The notes beneath the pieces are model-generated. The model made no database searches. It saw nothing but the letters and a program-made list of their open reading frames with translations, and had not been told where the DNA came from. The translations under genes were made by a program, and so were the position numbers. Positions 48,131-57,768 of a DNA stretch of 64,000 bases are shown one piece after another. Source of the DNA: Hyphomicrobiales bacterium (GTDB taxonomy: Bacteria; Pseudomonadota; Alphaproteobacteria; Rhizobiales; Aestuariivirgaceae); assembly GCA_025363755.1 (NCBI GenBank), contig JANYLQ010000020.1, positions 1 to 64,000 of the forward strand, given 5' to 3'. How positions within the stretch are numbered: position 1 is the first letter of the stretch; the number at the start of each line of letters is the position of its first letter.

Positions 48131-50392
48131 ATGCCACTCGATCAAGATCTCGAAATCAAGAAGTTTAAAGTTATCGGCACACGTGTGCGCCGCCCTGACG
48201 GCGTTGATAAGGTAACAGGCCGTGCACGTTACGGCGCTGATGCCTCTGCGCCAGGCCAACTTGTGGCATTGGTGCTGCGTTCGCCGCATCCGCATGCCAT
48301 TATTAAAAAGATCGATATTTCAAAAGCCGAAAAGCTTTTGGGTGTGAAGGCCATCATCACGTCAGCTGATTTACCTGATCTTACCGGTGGTGATCGCGGC
48401 ATGCTCGACATTCTCGAAAATTGCATGGCCCGCAAAAAGGTTTTGTATGATGGTCATGCTGTTGCTGCTGTTGCCGCCATTGATGCAACGACAGCGCGCG
48501 CCGCATTAAAGCTGATCAAAGTTGATTATCAAGTTCTGCCGCATGTGACCGATGTTGACGAAGCATTAAAGCCAACTTCACCGGTGATCCATGATCATAT
48601 TTTCACCGATGGCATTGAACCAAAACCAACCAAAGCTTCCAACTTCAACAAGCAAGCCGAATATGGCCATGGTGATTTGGACGCGGGCTTTGCTGAAGCT
48701 GATGTGATTATCGAGAAGTCTTACAAGACTGAGCAAACCCACCAAGGCTATATCGAACCGCATTCCTGCCTCGCATCAGTTTCGCCAGATGGTGCGGCCG
48801 AAATGTGGGTTTGCACGCAAGGCCACTTTGTCTACCGCAACCAATGCGCCGCTCTTCTGGGCCTCGATGCCAATAAGCTGCGGGTGACTGCATCCGAAAT
48901 CGGTGGCGGGTTTGGCGGCAAGACTCATATTTGGACAGAGCCTTTGGCTCTCGCCCTTTCGCGCAAGGCAAACCGCCCCGTGAAGTTGACAATGAGCCGT
49001 GAAGAAGTATTCCGTTGCACAGGCCCGACCTCTTCGACTTCGATTGATGTTAAAATTGGTGCCAAGAAAGACGGCACGATTACTGCCGCTTTTGCTGAGC
49101 TTCGCTATCATGGCGGTGCATTTCCGGCGAATTGGGCTGAGTTTGGCGCAATGACCACTTGGGCTTGCTATGATATTAAAAACTGCAAATCCTTGAGCAA
49201 GGATGCCGTGGTTAACCGCCCGAAGACCGCAGCTTACCGTGCACCTTCGGCACCACAATCTTGCTTTGCGGTTGAGAACACCATTGATGAAGTGGCCAAA
49301 GCTATTGGCATGGATCCAATTGAACTGCGCATTAAAAACGCAGCGAAGGAAGGTACCAAGTCATCTTACGGCCCGGTTTATGGTCCGATTGGCATTGGCG
49401 CTACCTTACAAGCTGCAAAAAACCATCCGCATATGAAAGCGCCATTGGCCAAGGATACGGGCCGTGGCATGGCGTGTGGTTTCTGGTTTAACTTTGGCGG
49501 CCAAACTTGCGTTGATCTGAACGTGACTCCTGATGGCACTGTTACCGTGGCCGTAGGTACCATGGATGTGGGTGGTTCACGTGCTTCTCTCGCACTTGCT
49601 GCCGCTGAAGAACTGGGTGTTCCTTACGAAGCTGTGCGCGTGATTGTGGCTGATACGTCATCGCTTGGTCATAATGATATGACCGACGGTAGCCGTGGTA
49701 CGTTCTCATCATCAATGGCTGCTGTGTTTGCTGCACGCAACGCAATCACTGTGCTGCGTGAACGTGCTGCAAAGACTTGGGAAATTCCGGTTGGTGATGT
49801 GGAATGGGTTGACGGCGAAGCCAAAGCCAAGGGCGCTAGCCGTGGCAACCTTGCGCCTTTGACGCTGAAGGATTTGGCTAAAGGCGCAGGTGGCACGGGC
49901 GGCCCGATCGCTGGTCACTCTGAAATCGTGGCAGATAATGCTGGCGTTTCATTTGGCACACACATCTGCGATGCCCATGTCGACAAGGAAACGGGCAAAA
50001 CCACGATTACGCGTTACACTGTGATCCAGGATGCTGGCAAAGCCATGCACCCATCTTATGTTGAAGGCCAATATCAAGGTGGTGCGGCACAAGGCATTGG
50101 CTGGGCTTTGAACGAAGAATATGTCTACGGAACCAATGGCCGCCTGCAAAATGCGGCGTTCTTGGACTACCGTATTCCAGTGTGCTCAGACTTGCCGATG
50201 ATTGACACGCAGATTTTGGAAATTCCAAATCCGCATCACCCATATGGCGTGCGCGGCGTTGGTGAAACGCCAATTGTTCCGCCATTGGCAGCGGTTTCTA
50301 TTGCAGTGACCAATGCCACCGGCGTTCGCATGCACCACATTCCAATGTCGCCACCACGCATTTTGAAGGCGATCAAATCCGCCAGGATGTAA
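48131..50392 (+). CDS. Molybdopterin-binding large subunit of a xanthine dehydrogenase-family hydroxylase
   Basis: 753-aa catalytic subunit. It has SEIGGGFGGKTHIW and the late GVGETP, whose Glu is the catalytic base of the family. The active-site loop reads AYRAPSAPQ, which differs from the AYXCSFR of form I CO dehydrogenase and from AYRGAGR of form II, so it is not a CO dehydrogenase. The substrate is open; nitrogen heterocycles, purines or aromatic acyl-CoA are possible. The downstream MoaD/ThiS-like gene is two bases away. Confidence 0.88.
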   Translation: MPLDQDLEIKKFKVIGTRVRRPDGVDKVTGRARYGADASAPGQLVALVLRSPHPHAIIKKIDISKAEKLLGVKAIITSADLPDLTGGDRGMLDILENCMARKKVLYDGHAVAAVAAIDATTARAALKLIKVDYQVLPHVTDVDEALKPTSPVIHDHIFTDGIEPKPTKASNFNKQAEYGHGDLDAGFAEADVIIEKSYKTEQTHQGYIEPHSCLASVSPDGAAEMWVCTQGHFVYRNQCAALLGLDANKLRVTASEIGGGFGGKTHIWTEPLALALSRKANRPVKLTMSREEVFRCTGPTSSTSIDVKIGAKKDGTITAAFAELRYHGGAFPANWAEFGAMTTWACYDIKNCKSLSKDAVVNRPKTAAYRAPSAPQSCFAVENTIDEVAKAIGMDPIELRIKNAAKEGTKSSYGPVYGPIGIGATLQAAKNHPHMKAPLAKDTGRGMACGFWFNFGGQTCVDLNVTPDGTVTVAVGTMDVGGSRASLALAAAEELGVPYEAVRVIVADTSSLGHNDMTDGSRGTFSSSMAAVFAARNAITVLRERAAKTWEIPVGDVEWVDGEAKAKGASRGNLAPLTLKDLAKGAGGTGGPIAGHSEIVADNAGVSFGTHICDAHVDKETGKTTITRYTVIQDAGKAMHPSYVEGQYQGGAAQGIGWALNEEYVYGTNGRLQNAAFLDYRIPVCSDLPMIDTQILEIPNPHHPYGVRGVGETPIVPPLAAVSIAVTNATGVRMHHIPMSPPRILKAIKSARM

Positions 50393-50394
50393 AC

Positions 50395-50646
50395 GTGGCA
50401 AAATTAGAAATCCATCTCTGGGGGGCGCTGCGGCCAATGGCTGACGGCGCCCCTTCTGTTTTTATCGAAGCCTCAACAATCCGCGAGTTGTTTCGCAAAC
50501 TGTCCACCCAATATCCTGGCATGGAACCCCACATCAAACGCGGTGTTGCGGTTTCAATTGACGGTAAAATTTATCGTGATCAACTTGATACAAAATTACC
50601 TGTATCATCGGAAATCTATCTTCTGCCTCGGGTTCCCGGTGGATAA
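50395..50646 (+). CDS. MoaD/ThiS-like sulfur carrier protein
   Basis: 83-aa beta-grasp protein beginning MAKLEIHLWGALRP and ending exactly in VPGG. The C-terminal Gly-Gly is the feature that is adenylated and thiocarboxylated in MoaD and ThiS. It is the fourth gene of the molybdo-hydroxylase operon, starting at a GTG two bases after the large subunit. It might supply sulfur for molybdopterin or for the terminal sulfido ligand of this enzyme; that is inference from position. Confidence 0.78.
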   Translation: MAKLEIHLWGALRPMADGAPSVFIEASTIRELFRKLSTQYPGMEPHIKRGVAVSIDGKIYRDQLDTKLPVSSEIYLLPRVPGG

Positions 50647-50720
50647 TTTTATCCTATAAATAGGAATAACATTATTTCGACATATTCCTAGTGTAGATAT
50701 TTTGGATGAAAGGACGGCAG

Positions 50721-52337
50721 ATGGATTTGAAGGCAATTTTTACGGGTCGATTTTTTGTCCTCACCTATAGTGCAATTTTTGCGGTTTTGGCTGCACTTGC
50801 CCTTAAGGGAATGCCTTATTATCCGAAATTGCAGTGGACAGTCTTTCTCTCATTTACTCTTCTCACTATGGTTGGCATTCGTGATGTGATCCAGACCCGT
50901 CATGCGATTCTACGCAATTATCCGATCATCGGACATTTGCGATTCTTCTTTGAAAAAATCCGCCCTGAGATGCGCCAATATTTCTTTGAAGGCGATACCG
51001 ACGGCAGACCATTTCCACGCGAGCGCCGCGCCATTGTTTACCAACGCGCCAAGCGCGAACTGGACAAGAAGCCATTTGGCACGCAGGGAGATGTTTATGC
51101 CGAGGGCCATGAATGGATGCTACATTCAATTGCGCCTGTTCCGGTGACGAAAGAATTATTCCGGGTGATGATCGGCGGCCCGCATTGTACCCTGCCCTAT
51201 TCAGCATCGGTGCTGAATATCTCCGCGATGAGTTATGGCGCATTATCGGCCAATGCCATTCGCGCCTTAAATTTGGGCGCACAAATGGGCAAGTTTGCGC
51301 ATGATACGGGCGAAGGTTCAGTCAGCCCTTACCACCGCGAGGCGGGCGGTGATTTGATTTGGGAAATCGGCTCAGGTTATTTTGGCTGTCGCAATGCTGA
51401 TGGAACATTTAACGCTGATAATTTTGCTGTAACTGCGAAAGACCCGCAAATCAAAATGATCGAAATCAAAATCAGCCAAGGTGCAAAGCCCGGTCATGGC
51501 GGGGTTTTGCCCGCAGCAAAAGTGACGCCAGAAATTGCAATTATTCGCGGCGTTGAAATTGGCAAAGATTGCATTTCGCCAGCAGCGCATTCGGCCTTTT
51601 CGACACCCAAGGAATTGATCGCGTTCATTGCGAAACTGCGCAAACTTTCAGGCGGCAAGCCTGTTGGCTTTAAACTCTGCATTGGTCATCGTTCAGAATT
51701 TATGGCTATTTGTAAAGCGATGATTGAACTGGATGATGCCCCAGATTTCATTGTGGTCGATGGCAAAGAAGGTGGCACGGGGGCAGCACCTGCCGAATTC
51801 ATTGACAACATTGGCATGCCCTTGCGTGATGGCTTGGCATTTGTGAATGCTGCTTTGATCGGCGCAGGGTTACGAGGTAAAATCAAGCTGGGCTGTGCCG
51901 GAAAAATTATCACGGGCTTTGATATGGCGCGGGCTTTTGCGCTTGGTGCTGACTGGTGCAATGTGGCGCGCGGCTTTATGTTTGCAGTGGGTTGCATCCA
52001 AGCGCAGACCTGTCACACCGGTCATTGCCCGACAGGTGTCACCACGCAAGATCCGTTGCGGCAACGCGCTATTGTTGTGCCGAGCAAGGCCGACCGAGTT
52101 AAGAACTTCCACCGCGAAACAATTAAGTCACTTGCTGAAATGCTGGCCGCCGCAGGCATGTCTTCACCAACTGAGTTACGGCCCTATCATATCTCGAGGC
52201 GCGTGGGCGACGGGCGGATTTTGACACTTGCCGATTTGCATCCCGTCGTCATAGTAGGCGAATTGCTGAAGGGTCAGGGCGCTTATTCTGAATTTTGGAA
52301 GCGCGCAAACCCTGAAACTTGGGCAACTGCGCGTTGA
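50721..52337 (+). CDS. FMN-binding glutamate synthase family protein, membrane-anchored
   Basis: 538-aa protein. Two hydrophobic helices in the first 60 residues anchor it. The rest is the FMN/synthase barrel of glutamate synthase with GAKPGHGGVLPAAKV and VDGKEGGTGAAP. Three cysteines with CX5CX4C spacing (CIQAQTCHTGHC) bind a 3Fe-4S cluster. It lacks the glutaminase domain, so it is not a complete glutamate synthase. The ATG at 50721 has AAGGA upstream; an ATG at 50706 is possible. A short palindrome TCCTATAAATAGGA lies at about 50648-50661. Its electron donor and substrate are unknown. Confidence 0.82.
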   Translation: MDLKAIFTGRFFVLTYSAIFAVLAALALKGMPYYPKLQWTVFLSFTLLTMVGIRDVIQTRHAILRNYPIIGHLRFFFEKIRPEMRQYFFEGDTDGRPFPRERRAIVYQRAKRELDKKPFGTQGDVYAEGHEWMLHSIAPVPVTKELFRVMIGGPHCTLPYSASVLNISAMSYGALSANAIRALNLGAQMGKFAHDTGEGSVSPYHREAGGDLIWEIGSGYFGCRNADGTFNADNFAVTAKDPQIKMIEIKISQGAKPGHGGVLPAAKVTPEIAIIRGVEIGKDCISPAAHSAFSTPKELIAFIAKLRKLSGGKPVGFKLCIGHRSEFMAICKAMIELDDAPDFIVVDGKEGGTGAAPAEFIDNIGMPLRDGLAFVNAALIGAGLRGKIKLGCAGKIITGFDMARAFALGADWCNVARGFMFAVGCIQAQTCHTGHCPTGVTTQDPLRQRAIVVPSKADRVKNFHRETIKSLAEMLAAAGMSSPTELRPYHISRRVGDGRILTLADLHPVVIVGELLKGQGAYSEFWKRANPETWATAR

Positions 52338-52400
52338 GCAATTTTCACGGATTGCGTTGCGCCGACTGAAGTATCATACATCCAGCAACGGAGTTTGATC

Positions 52401-53585
52401 ATGTCGGCATTTCTGCAATCATTGGGACAAGAACTCGAGGCCATTCGTGGGCAATCCCTTTGGAAGACTGAGCGCGAGATCAATACAGCTCAGGGCACCA
52501 CCATTGGCGTTGCTGGCGGCAAGCAGGTTTTGAATTTTTGCGCCAATAATTATTTAGGCTTGGCAAATCATCCGGCTTTGATTGAGGCCGCTAAGCATGC
52601 GCTTGATACAAACGGACTGGGCATGGCTTCGGTGCGGTTCATCTGTGGCACGACAGATTTACACCGCGCACTTGAAGCACGCATTGCCGATTATGTGCAG
52701 ATGGAAGATTCGATTTTGTTTGCGGCGTGCTTTGACGCCAATGGCGCAGTGTTTGAGCCGCTGTTTGGCGAGCAGGACGCAATTATTTCCGACAGCTTGA
52801 ACCATGCTTCCATCATCGATGGCATCAGACTCTCCAAGGCCAAGCGTTATCGCTTTGCCAATAGCGATATGGGCGATCTGGAAACGCAGTTGAAAGCGGC
52901 GCGTGCTACTGATGCGCGGCGGGTTATCATTGTGACTGACGGTGTGTTTTCGATGGATGGTTATTACGCAAACTTGAAAGATATTCGCGCACTCGCCGAC
53001 AGCTATGACGCTTTGATCATGGTGGATGATTGCCATGCCACAGGCTTTACAGGCACTCAAGGGCGCGGCACACCTGCACGAGCGGGCGTGAAAGTCGACA
53101 TTCTCACGGGCACGTTGGGCAAGGCTTTGGGCGGTTCAATGGGGGGTTATGTGGCGGCTTCAAAACCTGTTGTTGATGTGCTGCGCCAACGGGGGCGGCC
53201 TTATCTTTTCTCCAATGCGCTGCCGCCTGCAATTGTTGCAGCATCGCACAAGGCCATTGATTTGGCAGAGGCTGGTGATGATTTGCGCGTGAGGCTTTAT
53301 GATAATGCGAAAGCGTTTCGCGCGGGGATGAGTGCGGCCGGATTTAAACTACTGGCAGGCGAGCATCCGATTATTCCGGTGATGTTGGGCGAGGCTGAAA
53401 TGGCCCAGAAACTGGCGGCGCGGCTTTATGAATTGGGGATTTATGTCACCGGATTTTTCTTTCCCGTGGTGCCCAAAGGCGGGGCGCGCATTCGAACCCA
53501 AATGTCTGCAGCGCACACGGCTGACCAAATTGAAACGGCCATCGCTGCGTTCACCAAGGCAGGCCAAGAATTGGGAGTGATCTGA
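52401..53585 (+). CDS. kbl: Glycine C-acetyltransferase (2-amino-3-ketobutyrate CoA ligase)
   Basis: 394-aa PLP enzyme that splits 2-amino-3-ketobutyrate with CoA to glycine and acetyl-CoA. [10 protein letters not shown], the DDCHATGF aspartate segment, and PLP Lys241 in [13 protein letters not shown] are diagnostic. The ATG at 52401 is preceded by GGAG; an in-frame TTG at 52395 is less likely. Its stop overlaps the tdh start (TGATG), giving the classic threonine degradation operon. Confidence 0.93.
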   Translation: MSAFLQSLGQELEAIRGQSLWKTEREINTAQGTTIGVAGGKQVLNFCANNYLGLANHPALIEAAKHALDTNGLGMASVRFICGTTDLHRALEARIADYVQMEDSILFAACFDANGAVFEPLFGEQDAIISDSLNHASIIDGIRLSKAKRYRFANSDMGDLETQLKAARATDARRVIIVTDGVFSMDGYYANLKDIRALADSYDALIMVDDCHATGFTGTQGRGTPARAGVKVDILTGTLGKALGGSMGGYVAASKPVVDVLRQRGRPYLFSNALPPAIVAASHKAIDLAEAGDDLRVRLYDNAKAFRAGMSAAGFKLLAGEHPIIPVMLGEAEMAQKLAARLYELGIYVTGFFFPVVPKGGARIRTQMSAAHTADQIETAIAAFTKAGQELGVI

Positions 53586-54610
53586 TGCGGGCACTTGTGA
53601 AAGCGGAGGCAAAGGAAGGCCTGACACTTCGTGATGAGCCATCACCAGAAATTGGCGTGGATGATATTCTGATCAGAGTTGCAAAAACGGGGATTTGCGG
53701 CACTGATTTGCACATTTGGAAATGGGATGAATGGGCCCAAAAAACCATTCCTGTGCCAATGGTTGTGGGCCACGAATTTGCAGGCCGCGTGGTTGAAGTG
53801 GGCAGCCATGTGCGCACTGTTAAAGTGGGTGACCGCGTGTCTGGCGAAGGCCATTTGATTGGCATGAAAAGCCGCATGGCACGGGCTGGGCATTTTCATC
53901 TTGATCCTGAAACTAAAGGAGTTGGCGTGAATGTGCCGGGAGCCTTTGCTGAGTATCTAAAAATTCCGGCCTTCAATGCCATTCATTTGCCGGACGAAAT
54001 TGATGACGAGATAGGCGCAATTCTCGATCCACTCGGCAACGCCGTGCATACGGCTTTGTCGTTTGATTTGATCGGTGAAGATGTGTTGATCACTGGCGCT
54101 GGGCCAATTGGGATTATGGCCGCTGCTGTGTGCCGCCATGTTGGTGCGCGTCATGTGGTGGTGACGGATGTAAATGACTACCGCTTGGACCTTTGCAAAC
54201 AAGTGGCAGATGCGGTGACGGTCAATGTATCGCGGCAAGATTTGCGCAGTGAGATGGATAAGCTTGGTATGCGCGAGGGTTTTGACGTGGGGCTTGAAAT
54301 GTCTGGCGCACCCGCAGCATTTGAACAGATGACCAAGCATCTCATCATGGGCGGCAAAATTGCTATGTTGGGTATCCCATCTGGAAAAATGCCTGTTGAT
54401 TGGAATGCGATTATTTTCAAAGCGCTTACCATCAAAGGCATTTACGGCCGCGAAATGTTTGAAACCTGGTATAAAATGATCGCCATGCTGCAATCAGGAT
54501 TGGACGTGCGCAAGGTTATTACGCACCGCATGAAGGCGGCAGATTATAAGGTTGGATTTGACCTGATGAAGCAAGGCAGCTGCGGTAAAGTTGTTTTGGA
54601 CTGGGCGTAA
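53585..54610 (+). CDS. tdh: L-threonine 3-dehydrogenase lacking the structural zinc site
   Basis: 341-aa medium-chain dehydrogenase that oxidises threonine to 2-amino-3-ketobutyrate. Catalytic zinc ligands Cys38, His63 and Glu64 are present (TGICGTD, VGHEFAG). Relative to E. coli Tdh, the four structural zinc cysteines at 93, 96, 99 and 107 are Gly, Ser, Ala and Asp, while the flanks GEGH and GVGVN align without gaps. So the lobe is kept but the metal is lost. It is coupled to kbl, which supports the assignment. Confidence 0.92.
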   Translation: MRALVKAEAKEGLTLRDEPSPEIGVDDILIRVAKTGICGTDLHIWKWDEWAQKTIPVPMVVGHEFAGRVVEVGSHVRTVKVGDRVSGEGHLIGMKSRMARAGHFHLDPETKGVGVNVPGAFAEYLKIPAFNAIHLPDEIDDEIGAILDPLGNAVHTALSFDLIGEDVLITGAGPIGIMAAAVCRHVGARHVVVTDVNDYRLDLCKQVADAVTVNVSRQDLRSEMDKLGMREGFDVGLEMSGAPAAFEQMTKHLIMGGKIAMLGIPSGKMPVDWNAIIFKALTIKGIYGREMFETWYKMIAMLQSGLDVRKVITHRMKAADYKVGFDLMKQGSCGKVVLDWA

Positions 54611-54615
54611 ATAGA

Positions 54616-55995
54616 TCACGCCGCAATGCTGGAATTGATTTTTAGCAAGGCGCGTTTCAGAGCAGCAAAGCAATTGGCGTCAATGGCAATACCTTCTTCT
54701 TCGCTCATGATGCTCAAGGCTTTCGCCATCGGCATCGCGGCGCGGTAGGGGCGGTCGGCGGACAGCGCATCAAAAATATCGGCCACGGCGAGGATGCGCG
54801 ATTCAAATGCGATGTCGTCGGCTTTTAAATTTTTAGGATAGCCCTTGCCGTCCAGACGCTCATGATGAGCAGCAGCCACCGGAGCCATGTGTTTGAAAAC
54901 TGAAATGCGTGACAAGATTGTTTCAGTCTCAACCGCGTGGCGACGCATGGCGACCCATTCAGCGTCGTCAAGCTTAGAAGGCTTGTCGAGAATGGAATTG
55001 CTCACACCTAATTTTCCAATATCGTGTAGAAGTGCGGCGCGTTTCAGCCAGCGACGATGCGGCATATCGAGTTTCATTTCTTCGGCGATCATATCAGAAT
55101 AGAGGGCAACACGCTCGCTATGGCCTTTGGTGAAGGGACTTTTGGCGTCGACCACTTGGGCAAAACCGGCGGCAATATCGTCAAGATAATCTTCATCAAA
55201 ATTGATCGCGGCGTTTTGCGGTTCGAGGTCTAGAATCATTTCGCGCAAATCCTCACCATTCATAGCATCCCAGAATGATGGTCGCGCAGCCACGGCCTTG
55301 AAGGCCTTCACCAGCATTGGATCAAACCATGTGCCGGAGCGATTTTCGATTTCCTTGCGCGCAGCATCCTCACCACCCGACAAACGAAAAATATCAACGA
55401 CCTGCGCCAAAAGTGCGATGCGGGCGTAAAGCGAAATGTTGCTGCCCATTTTGCCTTCGGGCTTGCCGCTGCCATCCCAATGTTCATCCAGATCATGAAT
55501 GCCTTGAGCAACCGCCTCACTAAAGCGCATAGTGCGCGCAATATCAGCGCCGCGTGTGCAACGTGTTTCGATGAGCTCGCGCGAAATCTCGCCGCCATTT
55601 TGAAAAATATTGATAATGGCGCGAAACCGTTCGGCCATGCCCGCTTGCAGTCCAGTGTGTGACATAACAAACCGCAGCGCTTGCGGCAGGCTGCCATTGA
55701 CCAGTTTGAAGTCTTTTTTGAAACTCAGATCATCGGCTAGATAAAGCTCGCAAATACGCGCAGCATTGCTGCTGCATCCAAGATCTTTGAGGAGCAATGT
55801 GTAATAGAGTTCCCAGGTTTGCTGATCATCAAATTTCAATTCTTCCGCAATCAATAGCCCTATCCAGCAACACCGCACCGAATGCCCTTCTGGTTGGCCC
55901 TCGGTGATATCCAGCGCATAGGTGAGCGCACTCAAAACTTCGGCCAAGCGAAGTTTTTGGTTTTGCGGTTGTTCGTTTTGAAATGAAATCAGCAT
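54616..55995 (-). CDS. Tandem HD-GYP domain phosphodiesterase
   Basis: 459-aa protein. The C-terminal half has an intact HD-GYP domain, with HDIGKLGVSNSILDKPSKL and HHERLDGKGYP, the marks of a c-di-GMP phosphodiesterase. The N-terminal half (about residues 15-200) looks like a second, degenerate copy: LLKDLGCS stands where HDIG is expected, and LDEHWDGSGKPEG where HHERxDGxGYP is expected. No sensor domain or signal peptide is seen. It converges on tdh with a 5-base gap. The degenerate copy may be regulatory. Confidence 0.85.
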   Translation of the reverse strand: MLISFQNEQPQNQKLRLAEVLSALTYALDITEGQPEGHSVRCCWIGLLIAEELKFDDQQTWELYYTLLLKDLGCSSNAARICELYLADDLSFKKDFKLVNGSLPQALRFVMSHTGLQAGMAERFRAIINIFQNGGEISRELIETRCTRGADIARTMRFSEAVAQGIHDLDEHWDGSGKPEGKMGSNISLYARIALLAQVVDIFRLSGGEDAARKEIENRSGTWFDPMLVKAFKAVAARPSFWDAMNGEDLREMILDLEPQNAAINFDEDYLDDIAAGFAQVVDAKSPFTKGHSERVALYSDMIAEEMKLDMPHRRWLKRAALLHDIGKLGVSNSILDKPSKLDDAEWVAMRRHAVETETILSRISVFKHMAPVAAAHHERLDGKGYPKNLKADDIAFESRILAVADIFDALSADRPYRAAMPMAKALSIMSEEEGIAIDANCFAALKRALLKINSSIAA

Positions 55996-56062
55996 TCCCC
56001 ATTTTGGGAATGGGACATTTAAGATTGGATTAAGGATGATGGCAGTTCACAAGAGTGTGAAC

Positions 56063-56854
56063 TTATCCATCAATCTGGGCGCCCATAATCGCAATAGCCT
56101 GCTGATAGACCGTTGCGGCGTTCCAGCCTTGGATCGCTCCGAAATTAGCTTGGCCCGGTTGATAACCAGCACCGGCGCGCCAGCCATGGCCGCGCAGAAA
56201 ATTGGCCGTGGACGCAAGCGCATCGTTCTTATTGTTAAGGTTCCGACCACCCACACCATAGAGCATGATGTTCTTTGGCATGAATTGGGTTTGACCCACT
56301 TCGCCGTGCATGGCACCGCGTGTGGACGATGACATGGCTCCACTATCTACGAGTTTTAGTGCCGCCATCAATTGTTCAACAAAGAAGGCCGAGCGACGGC
56401 AATCATAGGCCAAGGTTGCGGCAGCAGAAATGGTGGGCTGGTTTCCGGTGACGGCACCAAACCCTGTTTCCATGCCCCATATGGCAAGGATCGGGCCAGC
56501 GGGCACGCCATATCGGGCCTCAAGCGAAGCAAAGAGGGCCGCATTGGCGCGTTTTAATCCCTTGGCGCGGGCCACGATTCCAGCGGCGCCACGCTTGGCC
56601 ATGAAGGCATCAAGTGAAAGTTTGAAGCTTTTTTGGTGGCGATCAGCATAGATCGTCCCGGTTGAGTATGTGGTGCTGGCGAGCGCCGAAAGGCCTTTGG
56701 AGCCTATCCCACCTGCCTTGGCTTGAGACGCAAAAGCTGATTTCCAAGCCTCGAACCCAGCTGCCGTGTTGCCGCACTGGGCAGCATGAGCTGCCGAAGC
56801 GCTCATGATTCCAGATATTAACACGGTGAAAATAAGCTTTAATTTCAGTGCCAT
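56063..56854 (-). CDS. Lytic murein transglycosylase, MltB family
   Basis: 263-aa periplasmic enzyme with a signal peptide cut near AHAAQ. The catalytic Glu129 is in IWGMETGFG, and the family blocks GEVGQTQFMPKN and NFLRGHGWRAG are present. It cleaves glycan strands with formation of anhydromuramic ends. The ATG at 56854 has GGAGCG upstream; the frame is open further but the added part is not signal-like. It stands alone and diverges from the fpr gene. Confidence 0.88.
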   Translation of the reverse strand: MALKLKLIFTVLISGIMSASAAHAAQCGNTAAGFEAWKSAFASQAKAGGIGSKGLSALASTTYSTGTIYADRHQKSFKLSLDAFMAKRGAAGIVARAKGLKRANAALFASLEARYGVPAGPILAIWGMETGFGAVTGNQPTISAAATLAYDCRRSAFFVEQLMAALKLVDSGAMSSSTRGAMHGEVGQTQFMPKNIMLYGVGGRNLNNKNDALASTANFLRGHGWRAGAGYQPGQANFGAIQGWNAATVYQQAIAIMGAQIDG

Positions 56855-56971
56855 GACGCGCTCCCCTGACGAATTCCCCGAAGCCCTTAAACTGCGCTGA
56901 GCCCGTATTTCTGTCAAGCGTCTGCCACACGGAAATGTCACTTGCATAAGCGTTCGGAATTATCTAGAAAT

Positions 56972-56989
56972 CGTTCTGTATAACGAACG
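56972..56989. promoter_or_regulatory. Short palindrome upstream of the ferredoxin-NADP reductase
   Basis: CGTTC and GAACG, eight bases apart, form a small inverted repeat nine bases before the fpr start; a further CGTTCG lies at 56951. It overlaps the ribosome-binding region and might act as an operator. The regulator is unknown. Confidence 0.3.
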
Positions 56990-56997
56990 GTGATGAT

Positions 56998-57768
56998 ATG
57001 TCGAACGTCCATTCTGAACGCGTGCTTGAAGTGCAACACTATACAGACCGGCTTTTCCGCTTCCGCGTGACGAGGCCTCAGTCACTTCGTTTTTGCTCTG
57101 GTGAGTTTGTGATGCTGGGCTTGCCCGATGACATAAAGCCCGTAATGCGCGCTTATTCCATTGCCAGTCCGGCTTGGGATGAGAGTTTGGAATTTTTCTC
57201 GATCAAAGTGCCGGGCGGGCCTTTGACTGAGCGCCTGCAAAAAATCCAAGTGGGTGACGAAATTTTGCTGCGCCCTAAAACCACGGGCACATTGGTGAAT
57301 GACGCGCTGCTCCCGGGCAGGCGGCTATTCATGCTTTCAACGGGTACCGGTGTTGCACCGTTTGTTTCGCTCATTCGTGATCCTGAAACCTATGAAAAGT
57401 TTGAAAGCGTTATTCTCACACATACCTGCCGCACGGTTGGCGAGTTGAAATATGGCTTTGATAGCGTTGCAGCGACACACCAAGACCCACTGGTTGGCGA
57501 AGAAGCAACAGCGCGTCTGAAACATTTTGCTTCAACCACGCGTGAACCAAGTGAGCACAATGGCCGCATTACCAATTTGATTGAAACAGGCGAATTTTTT
57601 GCATCGCTGGGCATTCCTGCATTTGATGCAGCGCATGACCGCATCATGATGTGCGGCTCAATGGGCATGATCAAAGATATTCGCCAGATGTTGGAACCAA
57701 AGGGCTTCACTGAAGGTTCCCATAGTCAGCCAGGCAATTTTGTGGTTGAGCGCGCCTTTGTCGGTTGA
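56998..57768 (+). CDS. fpr: Ferredoxin-NADP+ reductase (FPR type)
   Basis: 256-aa plant-type flavoprotein reductase. The FAD motif is RAYSIAS (about residues 51-57), the NADP-binding region STGTGVAPFVSLIRD lies near residue 115, and the protein ends in VVERAFVG, which is the bacterial subclass I tail. It exchanges electrons between NADPH and ferredoxin or flavodoxin, often in oxidative stress. The window also encodes an unrelated thioredoxin-reductase-like type at 16721-17749. Confidence 0.9.
   Translation: MSNVHSERVLEVQHYTDRLFRFRVTRPQSLRFCSGEFVMLGLPDDIKPVMRAYSIASPAWDESLEFFSIKVPGGPLTERLQKIQVGDEILLRPKTTGTLVNDALLPGRRLFMLSTGTGVAPFVSLIRDPETYEKFESVILTHTCRTVGELKYGFDSVAATHQDPLVGEEATARLKHFASTTREPSEHNGRITNLIETGEFFASLGIPAFDAAHDRIMMCGSMGMIKDIRQMLEPKGFTEGSHSQPGNFVVERAFVG

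Noticed and set aside
48131-50392. Form I carbon monoxide dehydrogenase large subunit
   Set aside because: The active-site loop AYRAPSAPQ lacks the AYXCSFR motif that defines CO dehydrogenase.
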